Shown piece by piece: positions 43,872-52,960 of a stretch of DNA of 64,000 bases. Below the pieces are notes generated by a model. The model was not told where the DNA came from and searched no databases. It saw only the letters and a list, made by a program, of their open reading frames with translations. Position 1 is the stretch's first letter. Each line of letters opens with the position of its first letter. The stretch is from NCBI RefSeq assembly GCF_047250385.1, contig NZ_JBLBVM010000056.1, positions 372,001 through 436,000 on the forward strand, read 5' to 3'. Origin of the DNA: Glaciecola sp047250385. GTDB taxonomy: Bacteria; Pseudomonadota; Gammaproteobacteria; Enterobacterales; Alteromonadaceae. Made by a program: the position numbers and the translations under genes.

Positions 43872-44488
43872 TCAAAAGGCGAAGGGTCGCCATTTCCAAC
43901 TCGGATTATATCCGTATTACCTTCGGACATGTCAATGACCGTTGTGGGCTCCTCACCTAAATAGCCGCCATGAATAATCAAACCCACCAATTTTTCAAGC
44001 TTGTCTCTGATTTCTTCAGGATCTGTTTCAGCCATAGAGGTATTAGGTAAAATTAAGGTAGTCGACATCAAGGGCTCACCGAGCTCTTCAAGCAAGGCAA
44101 GTGCAATAGGATTGTTTGGCACACGGATACCGATAGTTTTGCGTTTTGGATTTTGCAAACGCTTTGGTACTTCTTTCGTTGCTTTTAAGATAAACGTGTA
44201 AGGACCCGGTGTGTTGTTCTTAATCTGCCTAAATGCGGCATTATCGACTCTTGAATAGACTGATAACTCTGACATATCTCGGCACATTAATGTGAAGTTA
44301 TGATCTTTGCCAATATCTCTGATTCGACAAATTTGTTCCAGCGCTTTCTTGTTTTCCATCTGGCAGCCGATCGCATATCCAGAATCTGTTGGGTAAACTA
44401 TCACTTCTCCCGACTTAATAATTTCGCAGGCTTGCTTGATTAAACGAGCTTGCGGGTTGTCAGGGTGGATGTAAAAAAACTGACTCAT
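43868..44488 (-). CDS. yciO: YciO/YrdC/Sua5 family protein
   Basis: A 206-residue member of the threonylcarbamoyl-AMP synthase superfamily. SGEVIVYPTDSGYAIGCQM is the nucleotide site, with KDHNFTLMCRDMSELSVYSRV and PGPYTFILKATKEVPKRL following. The E. coli homologue sits next to rnm and opposite trp as here. YciO itself is a paralogue of TsaC/YrdC and its role in tRNA t6A formation is doubtful. It shares one base with the rnm stop and overlaps scpA by four, one transcript. Confidence 0.9.
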   Translation of the reverse strand: MSQFFYIHPDNPQARLIKQACEIIKSGEVIVYPTDSGYAIGCQMENKKALEQICRIRDIGKDHNFTLMCRDMSELSVYSRVDNAAFRQIKNNTPGPYTFILKATKEVPKRLQNPKRKTIGIRVPNNPIALALLEELGEPLMSTTLILPNTSMAETDPEEIRDKLEKLVGLIIHGGYLGEEPTTVIDMSEGNTDIIRVGNGDPSPFE

Positions 44489-45342
44489 TAAAGCCCCTCT
44501 TCAGATGTCGCTAAATTCCAATTATGCCATACCGGTGTAACGGTTTGAGGTAGGTCCAAACGTCGACCCAATTCTGTAAATCTGCTTGGGAAATGAAAAT
44601 CTGAACCAGCTGATGCAAGTAAGGCATTGTCAGACATTATTCCCTGCAGTAATTTTTTCTTATCCGCCGCCATATTTGGATGTGTAATTTCCATCGCATC
44701 GCCGCCGCTTTCTGCAAATTCAGCGACGAGCCTTCTTAACCACTTTGTGGTCATATCATAGTGTCCGGGATGAGCTAATACGGCTTGTCCACCAGCGTCA
44801 TGTATCCATTCTATCGCATCTTGAATACTAATCCACTTCGGCGTTACGTGCGCCTTTTTGCCCTTTCCCAAATATTTGCTAAAAGCCTGTTGAGCATGCG
44901 TACAAATTGATTTTTGAACTAATGCACGGGCTATATGATTTCTTGATATTTGAGCACCATCGGCGATTTCTAATGCCAGTTCATAAATACCAAGGTGTCC
45001 ACACTTAGCTAATTTTTCGCAAATACGCGCGGCACGTCTGTCTCGTTCAGCGAGTTGACTCTCTAGACGTTGCAAAAAAATGTCACAGTCCTTATCGACT
45101 TGCAAACCCACAATATGGATATCAAAGCCGTGCCAGGAAGTAGAAAGCTCGACTCCTGCAATCAAATTTAATTTGATATTGCTGTTTTCAAGGTATTCAC
45201 GGGCGATATTAATACCGGATACGGTGTCATGGTCGGTTAAAGCTAGCACGTCCACTTGCATTTGTTGTGCACGCTGAACCAACTCAATTGGTGTTAGCGC
45301 TCCATCAGAGCACGTTGAATGACTGTGTAAATCTATTTTCAA
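44488..45342 (-). CDS. rnm: PHP-domain 5'-3' exoribonuclease (RNase AM)
   Basis: A 284-residue metal-dependent PHP phosphoesterase, related to E. coli YciV/Rnm, which trims the 5' ends of rRNAs and other RNA and acts on 3',5'-bisphosphates. PHP motifs: IDLHSHSTCSDG, LALTDHDTVSG, GVELSTSWHGFDIHIVG, VLAHPGHYD and SAGSDFHFPSR. Its ORF is divergent from the trp leader by 151 bp, as in E. coli (rnm upstream of trpL). First gene of the minus-strand block. Confidence 0.93.
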   Translation of the reverse strand: MKIDLHSHSTCSDGALTPIELVQRAQQMQVDVLALTDHDTVSGINIAREYLENSNIKLNLIAGVELSTSWHGFDIHIVGLQVDKDCDIFLQRLESQLAERDRRAARICEKLAKCGHLGIYELALEIADGAQISRNHIARALVQKSICTHAQQAFSKYLGKGKKAHVTPKWISIQDAIEWIHDAGGQAVLAHPGHYDMTTKWLRRLVAEFAESGGDAMEITHPNMAADKKKLLQGIMSDNALLASAGSDFHFPSRFTELGRRLDLPQTVTPVWHNWNLATSEEGL

Positions 45343-45385
45343 TTCATTTTCTTCTTAAATATAACAACTAAAACCGTCATTAGGC

Positions 45386-45416
45386 TTGACATAAAGACGC
45401 TTTTGTTTTCTTCTAT
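45386..45416 (+). promoter_or_regulatory. Candidate trp operon promoter
   Basis: TTGACA (45386-45391) matches the -35 consensus exactly and lies about 100 bp before the leader ATG. The best -10 is TTCTAT (45411-45416) at a 19-base spacing; TATACA at 45421 is closer to consensus but too far. A small palindrome CGTATAAATACG (45438-45449) downstream might be an operator. No TrpR box of the E. coli type was seen. Confidence 0.35.
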
Positions 45417-45493
45417 GCAGTATACATGAAAGCAAATCGTATAAATACGGATTACCGAAAATACGAAGCATCAATAAACAAGATTAAGAGAAC

Positions 45494-45619
45494 ATGTTAA
45501 AAACGATTCAGTCACTAACAGTTAATACAAAATATGCTGCATTGCTTGCAGATATGAGTGCCGCAGTTCCTGCGAATAGCGCTCAAAAGAATGTTTGGTG
45601 GTGGCACGAGCTCAACTAA
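45494..45619 (+). CDS. trpL: trp operon leader peptide
   Basis: A 41-codon ORF starting MLKTIQSLTVNTKYAAL and ending NVWWWHELN. Three consecutive Trp codons at 35-37 make it a typical attenuation control peptide; ribosome stalling there when charged tRNA-Trp is scarce would control the downstream hairpins. AAGAG lies 5 bases before the ATG. The long N-terminal part before the Trp run is more than the 14 residues of E. coli TrpL, similar in length to leader peptides of other marine gammaproteobacteria as I recall. The ORF ends 174 bases before trpE. Confidence 0.93.
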   Translation: MLKTIQSLTVNTKYAALLADMSAAVPANSAQKNVWWWHELN

Positions 45620-45678
45620 GGGCTGTGCAAACGTGTTCGTTTCACAATATTAAAGCCCGTTTAACGGGCTTTTTTTTT
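45604..45678 (+). promoter_or_regulatory. trp attenuator (alternative RNA hairpins)
   Basis: All three alternative pairings can be drawn. 1:2 pause hairpin: GCAC-AGCTC (45604-45613, one bulged G) with GGGCTGTGC (45620-45628). 2:3 antiterminator: GGGCT (45620-45624) with AGCCC (45654-45658), enclosing the smaller stem GTG-AAACG (45625-45633, bulged C) with CGTTTCAC (45638-45645). 3:4 terminator: 45652-45660 with 45664-45672 and a T-run. Region 1 follows the Trp codons at once, so a ribosome stalled there blocks 1:2 and allows the antiterminator. Confidence 0.85.
45652..45678 (+). terminator. Attenuator terminator before trpE
   Basis: AAAGCCCGT, loop TTA, ACGGGCTTT: a 9-bp stem followed by a run of T to 45678. 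It is the 3:4 hairpin of the trp attenuator. Confidence 0.93.
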
Positions 45679-45782
45679 GATTCGTTTTTGCCCGAAAAAT
45701 AAATAAAAAAAATCTAAATAATAAAAAATAATAAATCGAAACCGCTCGTTCGGTTTCCAATTGCATTACAACGAGAATATAA

Positions 45783-47417
45783 ATGAGTTTAGCAGAGTTA
45801 GGACAATTACCTGGTCAGGTAGAAAGTATCATTATCGATGGACCCTATGTTTCCGACCCATTATTAGCGTATCAGGCGCTCGGAAAGGAAAATAGCTTAC
45901 TACTTGAGTCAGCAGAAATTGATAGTAAAGCAAACCTAAAAAGCCTTTTACTGATTGATGCTGCCATTCGCATAGAATGTAACGACCAAAGCGTGACCAT
46001 TACAGCTCTATCAGCAAACGGCTACTCAGTATTCCCCTTATTGATTGAAGCACTGAAGCCATTCCACTCGGCACAAGAAGTATCGGAAGATAATATTCGT
46101 TTTGAATTTCCGCCAGTGGACCAAAACTTAGACGAGGATTCTCGCCTCAAACAAGCGAGTGTGTTTGATGTATTGCGAACTATCACAGAAAAAATTCAAA
46201 CCCTACGTGACCATCCAAACGCATTATTTTTAGGTGGTGTCTTCTCTTATGACTTGCTCGGCACATTCGAAAAGCTGCCAGAAGCAATATTTGGTGCAAA
46301 TAACTGCCCCGAGTATGTTTTCTACCTAGCCGAAACTTTATTACTCATCGATCACCAGAACGCGCACACACAAATAATTGGCTCTGTATTTAGCGGTGCG
46401 CATGTCGCTCAACACTATTTCAGTATTCATCAACGTTTAGAACAAATAAAACACCAATTGGCATCACTTCCCTCTGAGATTTCAGAAGCTGAATTTATTG
46501 AAGATTTGGAGCTTAACGTTGATAAGTCCGACGCTGAATATTGTGCCGATGTGGAAAACTTGAAAGAGCATATTTTGGATGGTGATATATTCCAAGTTGT
46601 GCCTTCACGTTCGTTTAGCTTACCTTGCCCATCGCCACTTGCTGCTTATCAGAAACTGAAAGTACAGAATCCATCGCCTTACATGTTCTATTTAAATGAT
46701 CAGGACTTTACGATGTTCGGCGCATCACCTGAATCGGCTTTAAAATATGAAAAAGAGACAAACGTCGTCGAAGTCTATCCAATCGCAGGTACTCGGCCTC
46801 GCGGCAAGCGCGCGAATGGTGCCATCGATTACGATTTAGATAGCCGCCTTGAATTGAATTTACGCCAAGATGAAAAAGAAAAAGCCGAACATATCATGCT
46901 CGTAGATTTAGCTCGAAATGATGTCGCAAAAGTAAGTAAAGCAGGCACAAGGCATGTCAAAGATCTTTTGAAAGTTGACCGCTATTCGCACGTTATGCAT
47001 TTAGTCTCTCGTGTTGTGGGCGAACTGCGTGAGGATTTAGATGCATTACATGCTTATCAGGCATGCATGAATATGGGCACCTTAGTTGGCGCTCCAAAAG
47101 TCAGTGCAGCATCACTCATTCGCAATGTAGAAAAACAAAAACGCGGCAGTTATGGTGGTGCCGTAGGTTATTTAAATGGAAACGGTGATATGGACACATG
47201 CATAGTGATCCGTTCCGCCTTTGTTCGACTAAAAACGGCATATATTCAAGCGGGGGCTGGCGTCGTTAACGACTCGGTTCCACAAGCGGAAGCTGACGAA
47301 ACGCGCGCTAAAGCTCAAGCTGTCATTTCAGCAATTATTGCAGCACATACGCCAAGCGTCGACACAGACCGAACTTGCGAAGAGGAAGAAGGGAAACAAC
47401 AAGGAGAGTCTGTATGA
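45783..47417 (+). CDS. trpE: Anthranilate synthase component I
   Basis: Makes anthranilate from chorismate with ammonia from TrpG, the first step of tryptophan synthesis. 544 residues, near normal. The Trp feedback-site motif LLLESAEI is at residues 39-46. The catalytic half has LKEHILDGDIFQVVPSRSF, YPIAGTRPRGKRANG, LMLVDLARNDVAKVS-type (MLVDLARNDVAKVSKAG), GAPKVSAASLI and IQAGAGVVNDSVPQAE. It shares ATGA with trpG. The first 40 codons carry many leucine-rich residues; no oddity. Confidence 0.98.
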   Translation: MSLAELGQLPGQVESIIIDGPYVSDPLLAYQALGKENSLLLESAEIDSKANLKSLLLIDAAIRIECNDQSVTITALSANGYSVFPLLIEALKPFHSAQEVSEDNIRFEFPPVDQNLDEDSRLKQASVFDVLRTITEKIQTLRDHPNALFLGGVFSYDLLGTFEKLPEAIFGANNCPEYVFYLAETLLLIDHQNAHTQIIGSVFSGAHVAQHYFSIHQRLEQIKHQLASLPSEISEAEFIEDLELNVDKSDAEYCADVENLKEHILDGDIFQVVPSRSFSLPCPSPLAAYQKLKVQNPSPYMFYLNDQDFTMFGASPESALKYEKETNVVEVYPIAGTRPRGKRANGAIDYDLDSRLELNLRQDEKEKAEHIMLVDLARNDVAKVSKAGTRHVKDLLKVDRYSHVMHLVSRVVGELREDLDALHAYQACMNMGTLVGAPKVSAASLIRNVEKQKRGSYGGAVGYLNGNGDMDTCIVIRSAFVRLKTAYIQAGAGVVNDSVPQAEADETRAKAQAVISAIIAAHTPSVDTDRTCEEEEGKQQGESV

Positions 47418-48046
47418 GCCAACAAATCAATCTAGTACTCATCGATAATATCGATTCATTTACTTACAATCTCGTTGATGAAATTCGCAGCTTAGGGGTA
47501 GAAATGACGATTTATCGCAATACGGTTGATACCACTACCGTGTTGAATAAACTCGCAGAGTACGAAAAAAATGGCCCAACGATACTGATGCTATCACCCG
47601 GTCCTGGCGCGCCATCAGACGCTGGTTGCATGCCCGACTTATTGAAGAAAGTGCGCGGCAAGTATCCCGTATTAGGGATTTGCTTGGGCCATCAGGCGAT
47701 TGTTGAGACTTATGGCGGTGTGGTTGCTAGAGCGCCGGAAGTAATGCACGGTAAGGCATCTCATATGAGCTATAGTGACACCCCCGAGACTAGGCTTATA
47801 TTTGCTGGCCTAAATCAGCCTCTCTCTATTGCTCGTTATCATTCATTAGTAGCAACTCAAGTGCCTGATCAACTACAAGTTATTGCTAACATAGACGGTT
47901 TGGTTATGGCAGTTTTACATACAACTGATAGAATGCTCGGCTTCCAGTTTCATCCAGAATCAATACTCACCTGTGATGGCAGCGTATTGCTTATGCAAAG
48001 TATCGAAATTTTAGCGGGAGTTGAGCCAAATGAACACTCAAAATAG
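47414..48046 (+). CDS. trpG: Anthranilate synthase glutamine amidotransferase component
   Basis: Supplies ammonia from glutamine to TrpE. A 210-residue class I amidotransferase: LVLIDNIDSFTYNLVDE at the start, PGPGAPSDAGC, nucleophile Cys90 in VLGICLGHQAI, and FQFHPESILT for the His/Glu pair. It is not fused to trpD, unlike E. coli TrpGD. The ATG at 47414 overlaps the trpE stop (ATGA); an open extension 13 codons upstream lies inside trpE and is rejected. Its last codons overlap the start of trpD. Confidence 0.98.
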   Translation: MSQQINLVLIDNIDSFTYNLVDEIRSLGVEMTIYRNTVDTTTVLNKLAEYEKNGPTILMLSPGPGAPSDAGCMPDLLKKVRGKYPVLGICLGHQAIVETYGGVVARAPEVMHGKASHMSYSDTPETRLIFAGLNQPLSIARYHSLVATQVPDQLQVIANIDGLVMAVLHTTDRMLGFQFHPESILTCDGSVLLMQSIEILAGVEPNEHSK

Positions 48047-49088
48047 GCAAGTTGACTTTACTTCTCAAGATTTTCTGAATGCCTTGGAAAAGGTTTATGC
48101 GAAAGAATCCATGAGCTTCGTTGAAGCCGAATCAGTATTTAACCGAGTGATGCAAGGTGAAGTCGCTGAAGTCGAATTAGCCGCATTATTAATTGCTCTA
48201 AAAATGAAATCTGAATCGACGGATGAAATTGCTGGTGCAGCATCAGCGATGGTGAAAAATGCCAAACCATTTCCTCGTCCTGACTATCAGTTTAGCGACA
48301 TAGTGGGCACAGGTGGTGACGGTCATAACACGATTAATGTATCGAGTGCAGCCGCAGTGGTAGCAGCCAGCTGTGGTGTAAAAGTAGCCAAGCACGGAAA
48401 CAGAAGTGTGTCGAGCAAGTCTGGCTCTTCAGATTTATTTGCCGCCTTTGGATTAAATTTGGAGATGAGCCCAAATACAGCTCGAAAATGTCTTGATGAA
48501 GCAAACTTGTGCTTTTTAGCCGCTCCTGCGTATCACTCTGGAGTAAAGTATGCGATGCCGGTGCGCCTTGCATTAAAAACAAGAACCTTGTTCAACATAC
48601 TGGGTCCATTGGCAAACCCAGCTAAGCCAACACACAGTTTATTAGGCGTATATACACCTGCATTGTTAGATACCTATGCGCAAACGATGGTAAAACTAGG
48701 TCACAAAAAAGCCTATGTTGTGCACGGCAGCGGTTTAGATGAATTAGCCTTACACGGCGAGAGCCAAATTGTAGAAGTAAATAACGGGATCATTACAAAA
48801 ACTCACGTTAGACCAGCAGATTTTGGTTTAAGTGAATATCCCTTAAGTGAAATTGAAGGCGGTGAGCCAGCGCTCAACAAAGCACTCATTGAAGATGTAT
48901 TTAACGGCCGTGGAAAACCCGCTCATACGGCAGCTATTGCGATGAATGCTGCGGCATTATTAAGGCTAAACGATTTAGCGACTACTTATGCAGAAGCTTG
49001 TGATATGGCGATGGCATCAATTGAATCAGGCCAACCTATGCAGACAATTACGAAAGCTGCACAGTTAAGCCAAGTTAACCCTAACTAA
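48030..49088 (+). CDS. trpD: Anthranilate phosphoribosyltransferase
   Basis: Joins anthranilate to PRPP. A 352-residue enzyme with the PRPP motif IVGTGGDGHNTINVSSAAA, KHGNRSVSSKSGSSDL, and the anthranilate region HSGVKYAMPVRLALKTRTLFN. The start at 48030 overlaps trpG by 17 bases and is preceded by GGGAG; a TTG three codons earlier is a weaker choice. Translational coupling with trpG is likely. Confidence 0.97.
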   Translation: MNTQNRQVDFTSQDFLNALEKVYAKESMSFVEAESVFNRVMQGEVAEVELAALLIALKMKSESTDEIAGAASAMVKNAKPFPRPDYQFSDIVGTGGDGHNTINVSSAAAVVAASCGVKVAKHGNRSVSSKSGSSDLFAAFGLNLEMSPNTARKCLDEANLCFLAAPAYHSGVKYAMPVRLALKTRTLFNILGPLANPAKPTHSLLGVYTPALLDTYAQTMVKLGHKKAYVVHGSGLDELALHGESQIVEVNNGIITKTHVRPADFGLSEYPLSEIEGGEPALNKALIEDVFNGRGKPAHTAAIAMNAAALLRLNDLATTYAEACDMAMASIESGQPMQTITKAAQLSQVNPN

Positions 49089-49105
49089 AGATGTAAGAGA
49101 ATATT

Positions 49106-50524
49106 GTGTCGAAAAACGTATTAGAAACAATTGTTGATGATAAAAAAGTAGAAATTGCCAAAAGAAAAATTGATTTTCCTTTGCACTCTTTCATCGACAC
49201 ATTAAAACCTTGTAATAAAGATTTTTATGCAGCCCTTGCAGCACCTAATGCTAGTTTCATTCTAGAGTGCAAAAAGGCCTCGCCGTCGAAAGGTTTGATT
49301 CGAGAAAATTTCGATTTAGATGAAATTATAGAAGCCTACGCGCCGCACGCATCCTGCTTTTCAGTACTCACTGATGAGAAGTATTTTCAAGGTAAATTTG
49401 AGTATCTCGACTATGTTACCTCAAGGGTAAAGCAGCCAGTTATTAACAAAGATTTTTTCGTCGACGAGTACCAAATATATTTAGCACGTTATCACAATGC
49501 TGATGCGGTTCTTCTCATGTTGTCAGTATTAGATGACGAACAATTCACAAAGTTAAATGCTTTAACTCACCAGCTAGGCATGAGTGTATTAACCGAAGTG
49601 AGCAATGAAGAAGAAGTGCAAAGAGCACTGAAACTTGACGCTAACATTATCGGCATAAACAATCGCAACTTACGCGATTTAAGCACCGATTTGGCGACAA
49701 CAGAACGCTTAGTTCCAATGATTAAAGAAAGTGGCTTCAAAGGCGTCATCCTGTCTGAATCAGGCATTTACAAGCATTCTGAAGTACAACGATTAAGCCC
49801 ATTGGTCGATGGTTTCTTGGTTGGTAGCGCACTGATGTCAGAAGCCAATTTGATCAACGCAGTAGAAAAACTAGTGTTTGGCGAAGTTAAGATATGTGGC
49901 ATTAATTCTGTTGAGAATGCGCAGAAAGTAATGGCAACGCCTGCAAGCTATATGGGCCTGATATTCGCGACTAAATCACCGCGCTACGTATCGCTTGAGC
50001 GTGCAACAGAAATAACAACTCTTTCGACTAGTAAAAAGTTCGTTGGGGTGTTTTTGGACAACCCAATAGAAATGGTCGCCGACTACGCACGTAAACTCAA
50101 GCTTTCAGCAGTGCAATTACACGGTAATGAATCCATCGATTACATGCAAACTTTGCGCACGTTGCTACCTGAGTCTTGTGAAATATGGGCCGTCGAATCG
50201 GTACTACAATCAGAATCTGATTTATCTGACTTAGCAACTCAGACCTTAGTTGCGAAATTGGCTGTCGCCGACAAAGTCTTGCTTGATTGCAAAGTAGGCG
50301 AACAAGTTGGTGGTACAGGCGAGTCCTTCGATTGGCGATTGTTAGAGGATGTGCCTCAAAAACACAAATTGATATTAGCGGGCGGCTTAAGCCCGAGCAA
50401 TATCCAAGCGGCGAGAAACACTCAAGTCGCAATATTAGATGTAAATTCAGGTGTGGAAAATGCACCTGCTGAAAAATCAGAATCCAAACTAAGCAGTTTA
50501 TTTAGCGCTTTACGAGCGTACTAG
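49106..50524 (+). CDS. trpCF: Fused indole-3-glycerol phosphate synthase / phosphoribosylanthranilate isomerase
   Basis: A 472-residue bifunctional enzyme for steps three and four. Residues about 1-255 form the IGPS barrel (FILECKKASPSKGLIRENFD, INNRNLRDLSTDL, GVILSESGI). Residues about 258-472 are the isomerase barrel (VKICGINSVENAQKVM, YMGLIFATKSPRYVS, GVFLDNPIEMVADYAR, LLDCKVGEQVGGTGESFDW, LAGGLSPSNIQAA, LDVNSGVE). The fusion is typical of gammaproteobacteria. The start is GTG, 17 bases after trpD. Confidence 0.97.
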   Translation: MSKNVLETIVDDKKVEIAKRKIDFPLHSFIDTLKPCNKDFYAALAAPNASFILECKKASPSKGLIRENFDLDEIIEAYAPHASCFSVLTDEKYFQGKFEYLDYVTSRVKQPVINKDFFVDEYQIYLARYHNADAVLLMLSVLDDEQFTKLNALTHQLGMSVLTEVSNEEEVQRALKLDANIIGINNRNLRDLSTDLATTERLVPMIKESGFKGVILSESGIYKHSEVQRLSPLVDGFLVGSALMSEANLINAVEKLVFGEVKICGINSVENAQKVMATPASYMGLIFATKSPRYVSLERATEITTLSTSKKFVGVFLDNPIEMVADYARKLKLSAVQLHGNESIDYMQTLRTLLPESCEIWAVESVLQSESDLSDLATQTLVAKLAVADKVLLDCKVGEQVGGTGESFDWRLLEDVPQKHKLILAGGLSPSNIQAARNTQVAILDVNSGVENAPAEKSESKLSSLFSALRAY

Positions 50525-50563
50525 AAAACTGTTTCGTTAAAATTAAAAGAAGTGAGCATTAAA

Positions 50564-51745
50564 ATGAACAAGTTAGATAGTAAATTTGGTGATTTTGGTG
50601 GCATGTATGTCCCTGAATTATTAATCCCTGCGCTTGACCAATTAGAGCAGGCATTTTTAGATGCAAAAGAAGATCCTAGTTTTCAGAAAGAATTTATGGA
50701 TTTACTCAAGGATTACGCCGGCCGTCCCACAGCGATGACGCTGACTCGCAATATCGTTTCCAATCCTTTAGTTAAATTGTATTTGAAGCGTGAAGATTTA
50801 TTACATGGTGGCGCTCACAAAACCAATCAGGTACTTGGCCAAGCTTTGCTTACTAAACGCATGGGTAAAACCGAAGTGATTGCAGAAACGGGAGCCGGCC
50901 AACATGGTGTTGCGACCGCTTTAGCCTGTGCCCTTTTGGGCTTAAAAGCACGCATATACATGGGCGCAAAGGATGTTGAAAGACAATCACCAAACGTCTT
51001 TAGAATGCGCTTAATGGGTGCTGAAGTGATTCCAGTTAATTCAGGTTCAGGCACCTTAAAGGATGCTGTCAACGAAGCCATGCGCGACTGGTCAGCAAAC
51101 TATGACAAAGCACACTATTTGCTGGGTACCGCAGCTGGTCCGCATCCGTTCCCAACAATTGTGCGCGAATACCACCGAATGATTGGTGAAGAGACCCGTG
51201 CACAAATCATGGAAAAAGAAGGTCGCTTACCAGATGCTGTTGTCGCTTGTGTTGGTGGCGGTTCGAATGCCATTGGTATGTTTGCTGATTTCATCGATGA
51301 ACCGTCGGTGCGTTTGATTGGCGTTGAACCAGCAGGTAAAGGTGTTCATACCAAAGAGCATGGTGCGACTATTGTGACTGGTACAAAAGGAATACTGCAC
51401 GGTGCTTTCACTTACATCATGCAAGACCAAGATGGACAAATTGAAGAGTCATATTCAGTCTCTGCTGGGCTTGATTATCCTGCAGTGGGTCCGCAGCATG
51501 CCTTTCTTGCAGAATCTGGTCGAGCAGAATATGTCGCTATTACAGATACCGAAGCCTTAAATGCCTTTCAGCTTCTAGCTAAAAAGGAAGGGATTATTCC
51601 TGCCCTAGAATCTTCGCATGCCCTTGCTCATGCATTAAACATGGCTGATGAAGCAACTGAAGAAATGATGATTGTCGTAAACTTGTCGGGGCGTGGTGAT
51701 AAAGACTTAGCTCATGTGACTAGCATTTTGGGAGAAAACCTATGA
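50564..51745 (+). CDS. trpB: Tryptophan synthase beta chain
   Basis: Condenses indole with serine via PLP. A 393-residue TrpB1-type protein: FGDFGGMYVPELLIPALDQL, PLP lysine in HGGAHKTNQVLGQALL, ETGAGQHGVATALACALLG, the glycine-rich CVGGGSNAIGMF phosphate loop, and the SGRGDKDL end. The ATG at 50564 gives the usual N-terminus; an in-frame GTG at 50552 is less likely. Overlaps trpA by ATGA. Confidence 0.98.
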   Translation: MNKLDSKFGDFGGMYVPELLIPALDQLEQAFLDAKEDPSFQKEFMDLLKDYAGRPTAMTLTRNIVSNPLVKLYLKREDLLHGGAHKTNQVLGQALLTKRMGKTEVIAETGAGQHGVATALACALLGLKARIYMGAKDVERQSPNVFRMRLMGAEVIPVNSGSGTLKDAVNEAMRDWSANYDKAHYLLGTAAGPHPFPTIVREYHRMIGEETRAQIMEKEGRLPDAVVACVGGGSNAIGMFADFIDEPSVRLIGVEPAGKGVHTKEHGATIVTGTKGILHGAFTYIMQDQDGQIEESYSVSAGLDYPAVGPQHAFLAESGRAEYVAITDTEALNAFQLLAKKEGIIPALESSHALAHALNMADEATEEMMIVVNLSGRGDKDLAHVTSILGENL

Positions 51746-52557
51746 GCACAACTCGCTACGCAGATATGTTTGCCAGCCTGAAGGCGAAAAAGGAAGGTGC
51801 TTTTGTTCCATTCGTTATGATTGGCGACCCAAACAAAGAGCAATCAATCGCAATAATAGACCAACTCGTTAAAAGCGGTGCCGATGCGTTAGAGCTAGGC
51901 ATCCCCTACTCTGACCCAATTGCTGATGGTCCCACTATTCAAAAAGCGAGTATTCGAGCATTAGGTAGCGGCATTAGGCCACAAAGCTGCTTCGAAATTT
52001 TGGCGGAAATTCGTGAAAGACACCCTAGCGTTCCAATTGGATTGTTATTATACAGCAATCTAGTATTGGTTAACGGTATCGACGACTTTTACGAGCGCGC
52101 TTCTGCAGCTGGCGTTGACTCAATCTTGATTGCCGATGTTCCTTTGCGTGAGGCTGACCGTTTTATCAGCATTGCTAAGCAACACGATATTCAACAAATT
52201 CTTATCGCTCCTCCTAACGCAAGCAACGAAACCTTGCAAGCAATTGGCGAGAAGTCAGATGGTTACACATATTTACTCGGTAGAGCCGGTGTAACTGGAG
52301 CTGAAACCGCTGTAGAAATCCCTGCAGCAGAACTTATTGCTAAGCTAGCACAATATGAAGTTGCACCTCCTTTACTTGGCTTTGGAATAAGTACTCCTGA
52401 GCAAGTCAGAAATGCGATTGAATCTGGCGCAGCGGGTGCAATATCTGGTTCCGCTACGGTGAATTTAATTGAAGCGAATTTGGCAGATAATGAAAAAATG
52501 CTGAAAGACTTAAGTAGCTTCGTCATTACCATGAAAGCGGCTACGGTGTTGAAGTAG
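51742..52557 (+). CDS. trpA: Tryptophan synthase alpha chain
   Basis: Cleaves indole-3-glycerol phosphate to indole, which is channelled to TrpB. A 271-residue TIM barrel with the catalytic Glu in ADALELGIPYSDPIADGP, the loop-6 region LLGRAGVTGAE, and GFGISTPEQVRNAIESGAAG. Four-base overlap with trpB implies coupled translation and a tight alpha-beta complex. Confidence 0.98.
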   Translation: MSTTRYADMFASLKAKKEGAFVPFVMIGDPNKEQSIAIIDQLVKSGADALELGIPYSDPIADGPTIQKASIRALGSGIRPQSCFEILAEIRERHPSVPIGLLLYSNLVLVNGIDDFYERASAAGVDSILIADVPLREADRFISIAKQHDIQQILIAPPNASNETLQAIGEKSDGYTYLLGRAGVTGAETAVEIPAAELIAKLAQYEVAPPLLGFGISTPEQVRNAIESGAAGAISGSATVNLIEANLADNEKMLKDLSSFVITMKAATVLK

Positions 52558-52588
52558 TCGCATTTAATATGGAAGAAGGAAAAACATC

Positions 52589-52888
52589 ATGTGGTACCTT
52601 ATTTATGCTGAAGATGTTAAAAACAGCTTAAACAAAAGAATGGCAGCACGACCTGCACATTTAGAAAGAATACAATCTTTAGTCGACCAAGGAAGAATTT
52701 TAGTCGCTGGACCAACACCAGCCGTTGATAGTGAAGATCCTGCTGAAGCTGGCTTTACCGGCTCACTCATTATCGCGCAATTTGAATCCCTTAGCGACGC
52801 TAAAGCATGGGCTGACAACGATCCTTACGTGACATCTGGCGTGTTTAAATCAGTCACTGTGAAACCTTACAAAAAAGTGCTGCCCTAA
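52589..52888 (+). CDS. yciI: YciI family protein
   Basis: A 99-residue ferredoxin-like protein of the YciI family: MWYLIYAEDVKNSLNKRMAA start, RPAHLERIQSLVDQGRILVAG with its conserved His, and SDAKAWADNDPYVTSGVF. E. coli yciI also lies near trp. The exact role is unclear; some family members act as dioxygenase-like or dehalogenase-like enzymes. AGAAGG lies about 9 bases before the ATG. It is the last gene of the trp transcript; the terminator stem starts in its final codons. Confidence 0.92.
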   Translation: MWYLIYAEDVKNSLNKRMAARPAHLERIQSLVDQGRILVAGPTPAVDSEDPAEAGFTGSLIIAQFESLSDAKAWADNDPYVTSGVFKSVTVKPYKKVLP

Positions 52889-52904
52889 AAAGGCGTACTT
52901 TTTT
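52871..52904 (+). terminator. Intrinsic terminator of the trp operon
   Basis: AAAAAAGT (52871-52878) pairs with ACTTTTTT (52897-52904), with inner pairs C-G and GCC/GGC around a loop that contains the yciI stop codon (52886-52888). The U-rich arm doubles as the release tract. Confidence 0.75.
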
Positions 52905-52960
52905 GTATATATAAAAGCTTCGGTTTAGACTGAAACCAAAAAAGAGACATTTCAAATTAT

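Noticed and set aside
45386..45493. E. coli-type TrpR operator
   Set aside because: No sequence resembling GAACTAGTTAACTAGTAC was found; only a short unrelated palindrome is present.
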